This document shows, in pieces, positions 40,397 to 49,805 of a stretch of 64,000 nucleotides of DNA (positions are counted from its first letter, which is position 1; every line of letters begins with the position of its first letter). The notes under the pieces are model-generated. The model did no database searches. It saw only the letters and a program-made list of their open reading frames with translations, and had not been told where the DNA came from. The stretch covers positions 1-64,000 of the forward strand of contig NZ_SMRS01000008.1 of the NCBI RefSeq assembly GCF_008368715.1, read 5' to 3'. Position numbers and translations under genes: made by a program. This DNA comes from Nitrincola tapanii (GTDB taxonomy: Bacteria; Pseudomonadota; Gammaproteobacteria; Pseudomonadales; Balneatricaceae).

Positions 40397-41086
40397 ATGA
40401 GTCGAATTCTTGCTTTGGATACTTCGACAGATGCATGTTCTGTTGCGCTTTGGTCGCACGGAGAGGTGATCGAAGATTTTCGGATTGAACCGCGTCGTCA
40501 TACCCATCTTTTATTGCCGATGGTAGAGCAGCTGCTCGCTCAAGCTGGGGTCGCGATGCGTGAGTTGGACGCGATTGCATTTGGTCGTGGTCCTGGCTCT
40601 TTTGCAGGGATACGGATCGCGACAGGGGCTGCGCAAGGCCTGGCTTTGGCCCTGGATTGTCCATTGTTACCGGTTTCAACCTTGGAAGCCATGGCGTTAG
40701 ATGCCGCGCAGCGTTACCCCGATCGGGTCGTGCTCACGGCGTTGGATGCGCGTATGGATGAGGTCTATTGGGCCGCTTATCGTGTGCAGGCGGGTGAAGT
40801 TTTGGCCTTGGTACCCGAACGTGTTGCGCATCCAGGAGATGTCTCTCTACCGGAAACTCAGGAAACTTGGCAGGCGGTAGGCAGTGGAGGTGTTTATTTC
40901 ACGCAACTGCCTGAAACTGTACAGGCGCGTTTAGGTGTATGGGATCAAGGGATCTGGCCGCGTGCCAGCCAGATGTTGCCTTTGGCGTTGCAAGCCTTAG
41001 AGCGTGGCCAAGCCATTGCAGCGGATGCGGCACAACCTGTCTATCTTCGTGATGAAGTGGCTTGGAAGAAAAAGGATCAGCAATGA
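40397..41086 (+). CDS. tsaB: tRNA threonylcarbamoyladenosine synthesis protein TsaB
   Basis: 229 residues from ATG 40397. An ASKHA-fold protein that partners TsaD and TsaE to make t6A37 in tRNA. ILALDTSTDACSVALW, the helix HTHLLLPMVEQLL and GRGPGSFAGIRIATGAAQGLA are diagnostic. It overlaps uppP by four bases (ATGA). Confidence 0.95.
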   Translation: MSRILALDTSTDACSVALWSHGEVIEDFRIEPRRHTHLLLPMVEQLLAQAGVAMRELDAIAFGRGPGSFAGIRIATGAAQGLALALDCPLLPVSTLEAMALDAAQRYPDRVVLTALDARMDEVYWAAYRVQAGEVLALVPERVAHPGDVSLPETQETWQAVGSGGVYFTQLPETVQARLGVWDQGIWPRASQMLPLALQALERGQAIAADAAQPVYLRDEVAWKKKDQQ

Positions 41087-41907
41087 ACTTCAGCGAATGG
41101 ATGCAAACGCTTCTATTGGCTTTAATTCAAGGCTTGTCTGAATTTCTACCCATCTCCAGTTCAGCCCATCTCATCTTACCGGCCCAAATTTTTGCTTGGC
41201 CGGATCAAGGCTTGGCTTTTGATGTCGGGGTACACCTGGGTACCTTAGTGGCTGTGTTGATTTACTTTCGGCGTGATCTTGTCAGCATGTTTTATGCCTG
41301 GTGGGGCAGCTTAAAAGGGCAGCAAAGTCCGGAGGGCTGGTTGAGTTGGTGTGTGATCCTGGGGACCTTGCCCGCCGTGCTTGCTGGCGCACTTTTTGTC
41401 AGTGCGATAGAGCATTGGGGGCGCTCTATTCTGGTGATCGCAGCAACGACCCTATTCTTTGGTGCTCTGATGGGCTGGGCCGATTGGTTTCGTAAAGAGC
41501 GGCGCACTTTAGCCCAGATGGGGTTAAAGGAGGCCTTATACATAGGGTTCGCTCAGGCGGTGTCTTTAATCCCGGGCACATCACGCTCCGGTGTGACGAT
41601 TACGGCGGCATTGATGCTGGGGTTTGACCGCACCTCTGCTGCACGCTTTTCATTTTTGTTATCGATCCCGGTGACCTTGGGTGCCTGTGTGATGATGGCT
41701 GGCCGTGTGCAAACGGGCGCACAAGTCTTACCGCTGGAGATGCTGGTGCTGGGTGCCTTGGTCGCAGGTGTCAGTGCTTGGACCTGTATCCATTTATTTT
41801 TAAAATGGATTGCACAGATAGGGATGATGCCTTTTGTGATTTATCGTTTGTTGTTGGGCGTGCTTCTGCTCGGACTTTATTTCTTTTTCCCAGGAGTCTC
41901 GGCATGA
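41083..41907 (+). CDS. uppP: Undecaprenyl-diphosphatase UppP (BacA)
   Basis: 274 residues, a multi-pass inner-membrane enzyme that recycles undecaprenyl diphosphate for peptidoglycan synthesis. Both catalytic blocks are seen: [16 protein letters not shown] and [22 protein letters not shown] 41083 lies in the tsaB stop, and the gene overlaps rsmJ in the same way. Confidence 0.96.
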   Translation: MNFSEWMQTLLLALIQGLSEFLPISSSAHLILPAQIFAWPDQGLAFDVGVHLGTLVAVLIYFRRDLVSMFYAWWGSLKGQQSPEGWLSWCVILGTLPAVLAGALFVSAIEHWGRSILVIAATTLFFGALMGWADWFRKERRTLAQMGLKEALYIGFAQAVSLIPGTSRSGVTITAALMLGFDRTSAARFSFLLSIPVTLGACVMMAGRVQTGAQVLPLEMLVLGALVAGVSAWTCIHLFLKWIAQIGMMPFVIYRLLLGVLLLGLYFFFPGVSA

Positions 41908-42698
41908 GTAGGCCCTTGGATCTAGTCTGTGCAGCGGCTTCCTCCGAGGAAACTGATCTGGCCAGGGCGGCGGCTGCCGCCCTAGGGCTGCCTTGGGTGG
42001 ATGAACTTGATCTGAATGATGCCACTCAGTATAGCCACGCTTTACTTTACCGTGATCAAGCCTGGCAGTTACAAGAGCTGGGAAGTAAAACACCTGGCCC
42101 GGTTTGGGTCGATTTTGCATCCGGTGCGGTGGCTCATCGTCGACAATTCGGCGGCGGTGTGGGGCAGATGGTCGCGAAAGCCTGCGGTTTACAAAAGGGT
42201 AAACGTCCAAGAGTTGCGGATGTGACGGCCGGTTTGGGTCGTGATGCATTTGTGTTGGCGACCCTCGGTTGTCCAGTGCAGATGGTGGAGCGTTCAGCTT
42301 TGGTCGCTTGGCTGTTACGCGATGGTTTAGAGCGAGGGCGTGATCTGGAAGACTTGGCACCTATTTTGTCACGTATGGAGTTGCATCAGGCTGAAGGCGT
42401 GGAATGGTTGCGTAGACCGGGTTGGACAGAGCCACCTGAGGTTGTATACCTCGATCCGATGTTCCCGCATAGTGACAAATCTGCGCAAGTTAAAAAGGAA
42501 ATGTTGGCGTTTCGTAGCCTAGTCGGTGCCGATGAGGATGCGGATGCGTTGCTGCAAGCGGCGCTTGAGGTGGCGGTGTATCGTGTGGTGGTGAAGCGCC
42601 CGCGTAAAGCACCTGATCTGCAAGGGCCAAAGCCGAGTGTGCGTTTAGAGGGTAAATCCTGTCGTTATGATATCTATGCGCTCAAGCGTATGGATTAA
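41904..42698 (+). CDS. rsmJ: 16S rRNA (guanine-1516-N2)-methyltransferase RsmJ
   Basis: 264 residues from ATG 41904 (CAGGAG upstream; ATGA overlap with uppP). SAM motif I reads [19 protein letters not shown], with [17 protein letters not shown] before it and the catalytic YLDPMFPH after it, as in the DUF548/RsmJ family. The C-terminus [11 protein letters not shown] and the KSCRYDIY block also fit. It ends six bases from slyX on the other strand. Confidence 0.92.
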   Translation: MSRPLDLVCAAASSEETDLARAAAAALGLPWVDELDLNDATQYSHALLYRDQAWQLQELGSKTPGPVWVDFASGAVAHRRQFGGGVGQMVAKACGLQKGKRPRVADVTAGLGRDAFVLATLGCPVQMVERSALVAWLLRDGLERGRDLEDLAPILSRMELHQAEGVEWLRRPGWTEPPEVVYLDPMFPHSDKSAQVKKEMLAFRSLVGADEDADALLQAALEVAVYRVVVKRPRKAPDLQGPKPSVRLEGKSCRYDIYALKRMD

Positions 42699-42704
42699 TC
42701 GGAG

Positions 42705-42914
42705 TTAATAATGCGGTGGAGGCGGTTCGTCTGCCATGCCATCGCCCTCAGCAAGCGATAAACCTTTGAGCTGTAGCGCAAGATGTTTCACCATACGATT
42801 GAGTTTTTCGAGTTCCAGCTCCTGCCGTGCGATGACATCGCTGAGAGTATCTAACGCGGATTCTTGGAAGGCTACACGAGTTTCCAGTTCGGTTAAACGT
42901 TCGGACTCAGACAT
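42705..42914 (-). CDS. slyX: SlyX family coiled-coil protein
   Basis: 69 residues, the usual SlyX size. Most of it is a heptad-patterned helix (RLTELETRVAFQESALDTL) ending in the characteristic proline/histidine tail DEPPPPHY. Its function is unknown. It is convergent with rsmJ and divergent from the cold-shock-domain gene. Confidence 0.9.
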   Translation of the reverse strand: MSESERLTELETRVAFQESALDTLSDVIARQELELEKLNRMVKHLALQLKGLSLAEGDGMADEPPPPHY

Positions 42915-42955
42915 CTAGATCTCCTATTTGATTTGCAGCGGAACTCTATAACGCG

Positions 42956-42982
42956 TTGAAAAAAATCGCAATCTGATATATA
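42956..42982 (+). promoter_or_regulatory. Possible promoter of the cold-shock-domain gene
   Basis: TTGAAA (5/6) at 42956-42961 and TATATA (5/6) at 42977-42982, spacing 15. It would give a leader of about 115 bases before the ATG at 43104. Long leaders are common in cold-shock genes, but no conserved cold box is recognised here. Confidence 0.4.
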
Positions 42983-43103
42983 CCTGCAAGACTGTCGAGC
43001 GGCTAGCAAAGCATCGGTATTCTAGCGAAGCGTATATTTTAGCTGGGCTCGGTATTTATTAGAAAATCCTTGTAGCGTTTTAGCGTAAAAGAGACAAATA
43101 CAA

Positions 43104-43544
43104 ATGAGCGGTAATCAATTGATAAAAACGATCGTGTTAAGTGCAGTGGTGGCGGTATTGGTCGCGTTTTTGGGTCAGTCGCTGGAAAATCTATGGGCCA
43201 CGATGGCGGTGAACTTTTTGCTGATTTTGGTCGCAGGCTTTCTCATGCAGATGCAGCCGGCTTCCGCGGCAGCGTCTCGAGCTTCTTCTCAGATGGAAGA
43301 GGATGAAGACGATGATTTTGATCCAGCGAATGATGATCGTGAAACCGGTTCGGTCAAGTGGTTCAATGTATCTAAGGGTTTTGGTTTTATCACACGTGAA
43401 AACGGTGATGATGTGTTTGTACATTTCCGCAACATTCGCGGGCGTGGCCATCGTTCACTTAATGAAGGCCAGAAAGTGCGTTTTTACGTACGCGAAAGCG
43501 ATAAAGGCTTGCAAGCAGAAGATGTCTCTATCCTAAGGGTGTGA
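43104..43544 (+). CDS. Membrane-anchored cold-shock-domain protein
   Basis: 146 residues. Two membrane helices (about residues 8-24 and 31-50) are followed by an acidic linker ([14 protein letters not shown], 65-78) and a complete cold-shock domain (80-145). RNP1 is KGFGFI (91-96) and RNP2 VFVHF (104-108), so single-stranded RNA/DNA binding is expected. Ordinary Csp proteins are 65-70 residues without an anchor. The domain should face the cytoplasm near the inner membrane. The role is unknown; clean terminators on both strands flank it downstream. Confidence 0.88.
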   Translation: MSGNQLIKTIVLSAVVAVLVAFLGQSLENLWATMAVNFLLILVAGFLMQMQPASAAASRASSQMEEDEDDDFDPANDDRETGSVKWFNVSKGFGFITRENGDDVFVHFRNIRGRGHRSLNEGQKVRFYVRESDKGLQAEDVSILRV

Positions 43545-43560
43545 TGCATTGAACTCGACG

Positions 43561-43589
43561 AAAAACGGGAGCTAAGGCTCCCGTTTTTT
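43561..43589. terminator. Terminator between the cold-shock-domain gene and the M48 protease
   Basis: ACGGGAGC-TAAG-GCTCCCGT is a perfect 8-bp stem flanked by an A-run on the left and a T-run on the right, so it can serve both convergent genes. Confidence 0.92.
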
Positions 43590-43627
43590 GTTGTGTCGAT
43601 TCCGATGATTCACTTCATCTGGAGGGA

Positions 43628-44452
43628 TCAAGATCCAGGTCGACGGCAGCTTGGCTTACGACCTGCCTGTTGTGCTTGCTCATAGAGGTTGAGGGCGTCT
43701 GGCATGGCACGTTGTAAGGTTTGAATACGGGTGTTGTAACCTGGATGTGTGGATAAGAACTCAATATTACCGGAACCTTGGCGGCTCATATTCTGCCAAA
43801 GTGTGATGCTTTCGCGGGGATCAAAACCTGCTCTGGCCATGAGCTCTAACCCCATCAAGTCAGCTTCGATTTCATGCTGGCGCGAAAATGGCAGTAAAAT
43901 ACCGACCTGAGCGCCCAGGCCTAAAGCGGCTAAGAGTTGATCATTCGAGCGCTCGCCGCTGGCGAAGACTGCTGTTGCCAGGGCTAAGCCCATTTGCGTG
44001 GCATATTGAGTCGAGACACGTTCATTGCCGTGGCGAGCCAGGACATGGCCAATTTCATGCCCCACCACAGCGGCTAGCTGTGCAGGAGTTTGTGCCAAAT
44101 TTAGCATGCCCTGGTAGAGGCCGATTTTTTTACCCGGCAACGCAAAGGCATTCGGTGTATCGGCAGCAAACACTTCCACCTCCCAGCCATGAGGATCGGG
44201 TGAGACGGCCAGGAGTGCATCTGTGACACACTGAGCATAACGCCGCACTTCAGCATTGGTAACGGTTTTCTTTTCTTGGCGCATCTGCTCGAAGTTTGCC
44301 GCACCCATCGCATTGATCTGCTGGTCACTGAACATGGTAAATTGGCTGCGTCCGGTGGGTGAGGTCGCACAGGCACTCAGAGTGACTGTGAAGAGGATGA
44401 GCAGAAGGAGTTGGCTATAACGAATTCGAACAAATGTCTCGCGTGAGATCAT
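43628..44452 (-). CDS. M48-family metalloprotease, predicted lipoprotein
   Basis: 274 residues. The N-terminal hydrophobic stretch ends in a lipobox LSAC with C28 as the probable lipidated residue. The zinc motif is HEIGH (H132, E133, H136) and the third ligand lies in HEIEADLMG (about E196). Similar to YcaL/LoiP-type outer-membrane-quality proteases of the periplasm. It is divergent from trpG, and no partner gene is adjacent. Confidence 0.88.
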   Translation of the reverse strand: MISRETFVRIRYSQLLLLILFTVTLSACATSPTGRSQFTMFSDQQINAMGAANFEQMRQEKKTVTNAEVRRYAQCVTDALLAVSPDPHGWEVEVFAADTPNAFALPGKKIGLYQGMLNLAQTPAQLAAVVGHEIGHVLARHGNERVSTQYATQMGLALATAVFASGERSNDQLLAALGLGAQVGILLPFSRQHEIEADLMGLELMARAGFDPRESITLWQNMSRQGSGNIEFLSTHPGYNTRIQTLQRAMPDALNLYEQAQQAGRKPSCRRPGS

Positions 44453-44632
44453 GATGACTAGGTCCTCCAGAAAAGGTGGTGATTAGCTTACGCTAGAAAG
44501 CTGAGCCGGAGATGAATGAAATCAAAAGTATCTCAAGACTTGGCACGACTTTTTATCTTGCAGGCTTTACACTAATGGCCGAAAAATTGGGTCTTGATAC
44601 AGTGCTTTAATGTAGGTGGTGATAACCCTAGC

Positions 44633-45247
44633 ATGGTTTTGGTCATTGATAATTATGACAGTTTTACCTGGAATCTTGTGCACTATCTGCAAATCTTAGG
44701 TGCAGAGGTCAAAGTGTACCGTAATGATGCTATCTCCTTAAGTGAGGTAGCGGATCAGGCACCTGAGCATATTTTGATTTCGCCAGGGCCTTGTACGCCC
44801 GATGAAGCCGGTATCTCTTTAAGGCTGATTGAGCGTTTTGCAGGCAAGATTCCCATCCTAGGCGTGTGCTTAGGACATCAAGCGATAGGTCAAGCTCTGG
44901 GAGCTAGAGTGGTGCGTGCAGAGAAACCGATGCATGGTAAAACCTCTCTGATCTATCATCAAGATCAGGGGGTTTTTGCAGGGTTGCAGCATCCTCTTCA
45001 GGTGACGCGTTATCATTCCCTAGTACTGGAACCTGGCAGCCTACCCGCCGGTTTGGAGATCACTGCTTGGACTGGATCGGAATCTCAGTGTGCAGAAGTG
45101 ATGGGGATTCGGGATGCAGGGACCGGCGTACAAGGGGTGCAATTTCACCCTGAATCGATCTTAAGTGAACAGGGCTTGGAGTTACTGGCAAACTTTTTGG
45201 GTGTGCCTTGGACACAAGGCCAAGCAATCCGTCAAGGAGAAGAATAA
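44633..45247 (+). CDS. trpG: Anthranilate synthase component II (glutamine amidotransferase)
   Basis: 204 residues from ATG 44633; the ribosome site is weak, but [16 protein letters not shown] is the conserved start. Class I amidotransferase motifs are [14 protein letters not shown] with the nucleophile Cys, and [13 protein letters not shown] with His/Glu. It supplies ammonia to TrpE. TrpG/PabA can serve both anthranilate and aminodeoxychorismate synthase. trpE is not in the window, as in Pseudomonas where trpE and trpGDC are split. Confidence 0.93.
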   Translation: MVLVIDNYDSFTWNLVHYLQILGAEVKVYRNDAISLSEVADQAPEHILISPGPCTPDEAGISLRLIERFAGKIPILGVCLGHQAIGQALGARVVRAEKPMHGKTSLIYHQDQGVFAGLQHPLQVTRYHSLVLEPGSLPAGLEITAWTGSESQCAEVMGIRDAGTGVQGVQFHPESILSEQGLELLANFLGVPWTQGQAIRQGEE

Positions 45248-45248
45248 G

Positions 45249-46292
45249 ATGAATATACAGCAGGCACTGGCGCGCGTAATTGAGCATCTAGACTTATCGC
45301 GTACGGAAATGGTCGATGTGATGCGGCAAATCATGACTGGGCAGTGTTCGGAAGCTCAGGTGGCGGGTTTCCTGGTGGCTTTGCGCATGAAAAGTGAGTC
45401 GATTGATGAAATCACCGGCGCGGCACAAGTGATGCGTGAGCTGGCCACGCCCGTCAAAATTAAATCGCCCTGCGCCGTGGATATTGTCGGCACCGGTGGT
45501 GATGGGGCGAATCTGTTTAATGTGTCCTCCGCATCTGCATTTGTGGCGGCTGCCGCCGGTGTTGCGATTGCCAAACATGGCAATCGTGCGGTGTCATCCA
45601 GCAGTGGCAGTGCTGATTTGCTTGAGGCCTCAGGTGTTAATCTTGCTTTAACTGCTGAGCAGGTGGCGCGCTGTATTGATGAGGTTGGGGTAGGGTTTAT
45701 GTTTGCGCCTTCGCATCATACCGCGATGAAACACGCGATAGGGGCTCGTAAGGCTTTAGGGGTGCGCACGTTATTTAATATTTTAGGCCCTATGACCAAT
45801 CCAGCGGGGGTCAAGCGTCAGGTGATCGGTGTATTCAGTCAGCAACTGTGTCGTCCAATGGCTGAGGTCATGCAGCAGTTAGGGGCTGAAGAAATCCTAG
45901 TGGTTCACGCTGAAGATGGTCTGGATGAAATCAGTTTAGCAACGGCCACGCATGTCGCTCAGTTACAGGATGGCTTTATTCGTGAATATAGCCTAACACC
46001 GGAAACACTTGGTATTGAAAGCCAGAGTCTGATCGGCTTAGAAGTAGAGTCTTCCGCGGATTCTTTGCGCTTGATTCAGTTGGCATTCTCGGATAGTCAG
46101 GAAAAGCTGGCTGTGAAAGCGCGTCATATGATTGCACTCAATGCCGGCGCGGCAATCTGGCTGGGCGCGGCAGCTGAAAATCATAAAGCGGGGGTCGCCA
46201 AGGCGCTGGCTGTCATGCAAGAAGGTCGAGCCGCTGCGAAAATGCAGGAGCTGGCTCAATTTAGTCAAAAGTTTATTCAGGAGTCGGCATGA
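45249..46292 (+). CDS. trpD: Anthranilate phosphoribosyltransferase
   Basis: 347 residues from ATG 45249 (AAGGAGAAG upstream, one base after the trpG stop). It adds the PRPP ribose to anthranilate. Seen are [36 protein letters not shown] and the [14 protein letters not shown] block. It overlaps trpC by four bases. Confidence 0.97.
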   Translation: MNIQQALARVIEHLDLSRTEMVDVMRQIMTGQCSEAQVAGFLVALRMKSESIDEITGAAQVMRELATPVKIKSPCAVDIVGTGGDGANLFNVSSASAFVAAAAGVAIAKHGNRAVSSSSGSADLLEASGVNLALTAEQVARCIDEVGVGFMFAPSHHTAMKHAIGARKALGVRTLFNILGPMTNPAGVKRQVIGVFSQQLCRPMAEVMQQLGAEEILVVHAEDGLDEISLATATHVAQLQDGFIREYSLTPETLGIESQSLIGLEVESSADSLRLIQLAFSDSQEKLAVKARHMIALNAGAAIWLGAAAENHKAGVAKALAVMQEGRAAAKMQELAQFSQKFIQESA

Positions 46293-47092
46293 CCGATACA
46301 CCGACCATTCTTAAACGTATTATTGAACGTAAACATCAAGAAGTGGCCGAGCGTTCCGCTCAAATCTCTTTAGCGCAATTAAAAGAGCGTGTGGCAGAGG
46401 CCGACCCTGTGCGCGGTTTTGCGCAGGCGCTTTGGGCTAAAGCTCTAGCTGGAAAGCCGGCGATTATTGCTGAGGCCAAAAAAGCCAGTCCTTCCAAGGG
46501 CGTGATCCGTGAGGATTTTGATCCTGCTGCGATTGCACGGAGTTATGAGCAAGCCGGTGCTGCGTGTTTGTCAGTCTTAACCGATGTGGATTTTTTTCAA
46601 GGTGCAGACGCCTACCTTCAGCAAGCGCGTGCGGCCTGCGCTTTACCGGTCATTCGCAAAGATTTTATTGTAGATGCCTACCAAATTTACGAAGCGCGTT
46701 GTTTGGGAGCGGATGCAATCCTGTTGATCGTTGCAGCCTTGAGTGATGAGCAGTTGAGGGCGTTTACTCAGCTGACGCATGACTTGGGTATGGATGTTTT
46801 GATCGAAGTGCATGGTGCCGAAGAGCTGGCGCGAGCCTTGCCGTTGCAAACCCCGCTTCTGGGGATTAACAATCGTGATCTGCATAGTTTTGAGGTCAGT
46901 CTCAAGAATACGTTTGATCTGTTGTCGTCTATTCCATCAGAACGTCTGGTGATTACAGAAAGCGGTATTGTAACGCCGGAAGATGTGGTGCAGATGCGTG
47001 ATGCGGGTGTAAAGGGGTTCTTGGTTGGGGAAGCCTTTATGCGTGCATCGGAACCGGGTGAAAAACTCGTCGAACTTTTTAATCAATTCTGA
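46289..47092 (+). CDS. trpC: Indole-3-glycerol phosphate synthase
   Basis: 267 residues, monofunctional TIM-barrel without the TrpF domain fused in enterics. Visible blocks are [56 protein letters not shown] and [15 protein letters not shown] overlaps the trpD stop (ATGA). Confidence 0.97.
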   Translation: MTDTPTILKRIIERKHQEVAERSAQISLAQLKERVAEADPVRGFAQALWAKALAGKPAIIAEAKKASPSKGVIREDFDPAAIARSYEQAGAACLSVLTDVDFFQGADAYLQQARAACALPVIRKDFIVDAYQIYEARCLGADAILLIVAALSDEQLRAFTQLTHDLGMDVLIEVHGAEELARALPLQTPLLGINNRDLHSFEVSLKNTFDLLSSIPSERLVITESGIVTPEDVVQMRDAGVKGFLVGEAFMRASEPGEKLVELFNQF

Positions 47093-47119
47093 TCTTGAAG
47101 AAATTTAGGTGAAGCCGTT

Positions 47120-47533
47120 ATGCAAGCAGAAGTGAAATGGCAAGGTGATGTGCGTTTTCAGGGTCAGACAGGTACGGGTTTTGCTGTCATGATGGATGGT
47201 GAGCAGAAAATAGGCGCTCGTCCTATGGAGCTGATTCTGCTCGGTTTAGGTGGCTGTACCAGCTATGACGTGGTGAATATTCTGAAAAAAGCCCGTCAAG
47301 AGGTGGTGGATTGTGTGGCTAAAATCGACGCCGAAAGAGCCGAAACGGTTCCTGCCGTCTTTACCAAAATCCATGTGCATTTTGTTGTCAGTGGGCGTGG
47401 ATTAAAGGAATCACAAGTTAAGCGCGCCGTTCAGCTTTCTGCGGAGCAGTATTGTTCAGCGTCCTTGATGTTGGAACGCGGAGGCGTTGAAATTAGCCAC
47501 AGTTATGAGATTCAAGAGGTGTCAGAGGCTTGA
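47120..47533 (+). CDS. OsmC/Ohr-family protein (YhfA-like)
   Basis: 137 residues. The two family cysteines are C46 (GGCTSYDVV) and about C112 (SAEQYCSASLML), which in OsmC/Ohr relatives reduce organic peroxides. The short N-terminus and lack of insertion make it closer to the YhfA branch, whose substrate is unknown. It follows trpC by 27 bases, as also seen in other gammaproteobacteria, and may share its transcript. Confidence 0.85.
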   Translation: MQAEVKWQGDVRFQGQTGTGFAVMMDGEQKIGARPMELILLGLGGCTSYDVVNILKKARQEVVDCVAKIDAERAETVPAVFTKIHVHFVVSGRGLKESQVKRAVQLSAEQYCSASLMLERGGVEISHSYEIQEVSEA

Positions 47534-47550
47534 CACGGATAAAAATTCAG

Positions 47551-47579
47551 TTGTAAACAAATGGAATGGGCCGTAGAAT
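47551..47579 (+). promoter_or_regulatory. Candidate promoter of rpsF operon
   Basis: TTGTAA (4/6) at 47551 and TAGAAT (5/6) at 47574, spacing 17. Transcription would begin near 47586, just before the rpsF leader hairpin. A perfect TTGACA at 47530-47535, overlapping the previous stop codon, has a poor partner (TAAACA, spacing 18) and is the alternative. Confidence 0.5.
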
Positions 47580-47602
47580 ATGGCTCCGTTTTGTATGTTC
47601 AA

Positions 47603-47654
47603 CTCCTTGCTTTCGGCCAAATCCCTGGCTCGAAGGCTGCAAAACCGTAAGGAG
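47603..47654 (+). promoter_or_regulatory. rpsF leader hairpin resembling the S6:S18 binding motif
   Basis: CTCCTT (47603-47608) can pair with AAGGAG (47649-47654), the rpsF ribosome binding site, and CGGCC (47614-47618) with GGCTG (47635-47639). Between the two stems, the 3' side of the internal loop carries CCG at 47645-47647. A CCG in a bulge beside the Shine-Dalgarno is the hallmark of the bacterial leader bound by the S6:S18 complex. Binding would hide the ribosome site and let S6/S18 repress their own synthesis. Confidence 0.6.
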
Positions 47655-47659
47655 CAATA

Positions 47660-48085
47660 ATGCGTCACTATGAAATCGTATTTCTGGTTCATCCGAATCA
47701 GAGCGAGCAGGTTCCAGCTATGCTGGACCGTTACAAAAACTTGATCGAAGGCGCTGAAGGCACCATCCACCGTCTAGAAGACTGGGGTCGTCGTCAGTTG
47801 GCTTACCCGATCAACAATGCTCACAAAGCACACTATGTTCTGATGAACATCGAGTGTAACCAGGAAACTCTGGATGAGCTGGAAAGTCTTTTCCGTTACA
47901 ACGATGCTGTTCTGCGTAGCATGATCATTCGTTGTAAAGAAGCGATCACTGAAGTTTCTCCGATTAAAGCCGCTGAAGCCCGTGAAGAGCGCAAGCCACG
48001 TCGTGAAGACCGTGCTGAGCGCCAGCCGAGAGAGTCTGAAGTAGAAGACTCTGACGCTGACGAGCAAGAATCAGTTGAAGAGTAA
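47660..48085 (+). CDS. rpsF: 30S ribosomal protein S6
   Basis: 141 residues. The core [17 protein letters not shown], the [23 protein letters not shown] block and [10 protein letters not shown] are typical. The C-terminal tail is acidic and charged, ending in Asp/Glu, like the E. coli protein whose tail receives extra glutamates. It begins the rpsF-rpsR-membrane protein-rplI operon. Confidence 0.97.
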   Translation: MRHYEIVFLVHPNQSEQVPAMLDRYKNLIEGAEGTIHRLEDWGRRQLAYPINNAHKAHYVLMNIECNQETLDELESLFRYNDAVLRSMIIRCKEAITEVSPIKAAEAREERKPRREDRAERQPRESEVEDSDADEQESVEE

Positions 48086-48109
48086 TTTAAATCTAATCGG
48101 AGAGTAAAA

Positions 48110-48337
48110 ATGGCTCGTTTCTTTCGTCGTCGCAAGTTCTGCCGTTTCACAGCAGAAGGTGTTTCTCAGATCGATTACAAAGATCTCGAAACGCTAAAAG
48201 CTTATATCACTGAAACCGGCAAGATTGTACCTAGCCGCATCACTGGCACCAAAGCTCGTTACCAGCGTCAGCTGGCTACAGCGATCAAGCGTGCCCGTTA
48301 CATTGCGTTGCTGCCGTACACTGACGGACACAAGTAA
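48110..48337 (+). CDS. rpsR: 30S ribosomal protein S18
   Basis: 75 residues, as in E. coli. The basic start [12 protein letters not shown], then [19 protein letters not shown] and the C-terminal RALATA-like [18 protein letters not shown] are conserved. S18 forms a heterodimer with S6 on the 30S platform. ATG follows CGGAGAG 24 bases after rpsF. Confidence 0.98.
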   Translation: MARFFRRRKFCRFTAEGVSQIDYKDLETLKAYITETGKIVPSRITGTKARYQRQLATAIKRARYIALLPYTDGHK

Positions 48338-48352
48338 GTTTAGGTAACCGCC

Positions 48353-49201
48353 ATGCGAGCCCTCGCTGATAGCATCATGAAGGGACGCAGTCAGGCGGTC
48401 ATGATAGTTGTCATTGCAGCTATGTTGCCTCTGTTGTACTGGGTCAGTGCGGCAGGGGTGAGTCTGATTACACTGCGGCGTGGTGTGTCAGATGGCATCA
48501 AAATTCTGTTCTGGGCAATGTTGCCCGCCTTGTTGTGGAGCCTATCAGGTGATCCTTCAGCGCTGGCGGTGATTCTGGCAAGTTTTATACTCGCCGTTTT
48601 GCTCAGAGAAAGCCGCTCATGGCCAAGAGTTTTGATTGCCCTCGTACCGATCGGTGTACTCATTAGCTATCTGCTAGAGATGCTGCTAGGGACGAGAGTG
48701 GACCTTTGGGCAGAAATTGCTCAGCAACTGATGCAACAGCCATCAGCAACGAACTCGCAGGCAATGTTTACGAATATGTCGATGCGTTCAGTTGTGTTGG
48801 GCGCGCTGACAGGCTTTCATGCTTTAGCGGTGCTCTTGGTGCTGATGTTAGCGCGCAGTTGGCAAGCGGCTCTGTTTAATCCGGGTGGTTTTCGTGAAGA
48901 GTTTCATGAATTACGCCTCCCTGCCTGGTTTGCAATTCTGTTGCTCGCAGGTGTGGTGCTAGGCGGCACGCTGGGATTAGACATGGTGCGCTGGTATGCC
49001 CTGTTGCTGATGCCTTTGTTTATCGCAGGGGTGGCTTGGGTTCACTGGCTGGTTGCAAGACGCGGATTTGGAAAAACTTGGCTGATCACTCTTTATGTCA
49101 TGCTGCTGTTTTTCGGTCCCTATCTAATGACATTGTTGGTATTTCTGGCCTTGATTGATGCGTGCTTTGATCTGCGCAAAGGAATACCCGCTGGGAATTA
49201 A
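48353..49201 (+). CDS. Multi-pass membrane protein of the rpsR-rplI operon (DUF2232-like)
   Basis: 282 residues with about seven or eight membrane helices spread over the whole length and few conserved polar residues. Membrane proteins of this kind (DUF2232-related) are often found between rpsR and rplI in Pseudomonas relatives, which is the main reason for the name. The start at 48353 has TTTAGGT upstream; a second in-frame ATG lies eight codons later. The function is unknown. Confidence 0.75.
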   Translation: MRALADSIMKGRSQAVMIVVIAAMLPLLYWVSAAGVSLITLRRGVSDGIKILFWAMLPALLWSLSGDPSALAVILASFILAVLLRESRSWPRVLIALVPIGVLISYLLEMLLGTRVDLWAEIAQQLMQQPSATNSQAMFTNMSMRSVVLGALTGFHALAVLLVLMLARSWQAALFNPGGFREEFHELRLPAWFAILLLAGVVLGGTLGLDMVRWYALLLMPLFIAGVAWVHWLVARRGFGKTWLITLYVMLLFFGPYLMTLLVFLALIDACFDLRKGIPAGN

Positions 49202-49205
49202 GTGA

Positions 49206-49223
49206 CTACATCTTCAGATGTAG
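49206..49223 (+). repeat. Perfect hairpin just before rplI
   Basis: CTACATC-TTCA-GATGTAG (7 bp, or 8 bp with a 2-base loop) begins four bases after the preceding stop codon and ends before the GAGG ribosome site of rplI. No T-run follows, so it is more likely an mRNA processing or translation element than a terminator. Confidence 0.55.
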
Positions 49224-49241
49224 AATTAAGAGGTTTACGAG

Positions 49242-49688
49242 ATGGAAGTTATTCTGCTCGAAAATATTGGTAAGCTCGGTAAGCTGGGCGACAAGGTTTC
49301 TGTAAAAAGCGGCTTCGGTCGTAACTACCTGGTTCCACAGGGTAAAGCTGTTTCTGCAACGGCTGAAAACCTAGCGCGCTTTGAAGAGCGTCGTGCTGAA
49401 CTGGAAGCTCAGTCAGCCGCTAAACTGGCTGCTGCGCAGGAGCGTGCTGAGCAGTTGGAAGGTCTTGAGCTGACCATCATCACCAAAGCGGGTGATGAAG
49501 GTAAACTCTTTGGTTCTATCGGTACTCGTGACATCGCGGACGCGGTTTCTCAGTCAGGTACTGAAGTTTGCAAGAGCGAAGTGCGTCTGCCTGCAGGCGT
49601 AATCCGCCACGTAGGTGAGTTCGAGATCGGCATCCAGCTGCATCCTGAAGTGAGCACCTCTATCACTTTGATCATTGCGGCTGAATAA
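49242..49688 (+). CDS. rplI: 50S ribosomal protein L9
   Basis: 148 residues. The N-terminal domain [31 protein letters not shown], the long connecting helix (about residues 42-75) and the C-terminal domain ([15 protein letters not shown]) are all present. ATG is preceded by AGAGG. A strong terminator follows. Confidence 0.98.
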   Translation: MEVILLENIGKLGKLGDKVSVKSGFGRNYLVPQGKAVSATAENLARFEERRAELEAQSAAKLAAAQERAEQLEGLELTIITKAGDEGKLFGSIGTRDIADAVSQSGTEVCKSEVRLPAGVIRHVGEFEIGIQLHPEVSTSITLIIAAE

Positions 49689-49710
49689 TTCTTTAGCGCT
49701 GGTCAAAGAC

Positions 49711-49749
49711 AAAAAAGACACCTCGGCTAAGCCCTGGTGTCTTTTTTTT
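49711..49749 (+). terminator. Terminator after rplI
   Basis: AAAAAGACACC and GGTGTCTTTTT pair, with an inner GGC/GCC stem, followed by eight T. It ends the rpsF-rplI operon before dnaB. Confidence 0.92.
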
Positions 49750-49805
49750 GCCTGTCACTCTAGAATGGCGAATTTCGGTTAAGCAAGCCAAGAGGAAAGA
49801 GTTTG

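Noticed and set aside
41800-42360. 186-residue open frame antisense to uppP and rsmJ
   Set aside because: Composition is His/Pro/Arg rich, typical of a shadow frame, and both sense genes are secure.
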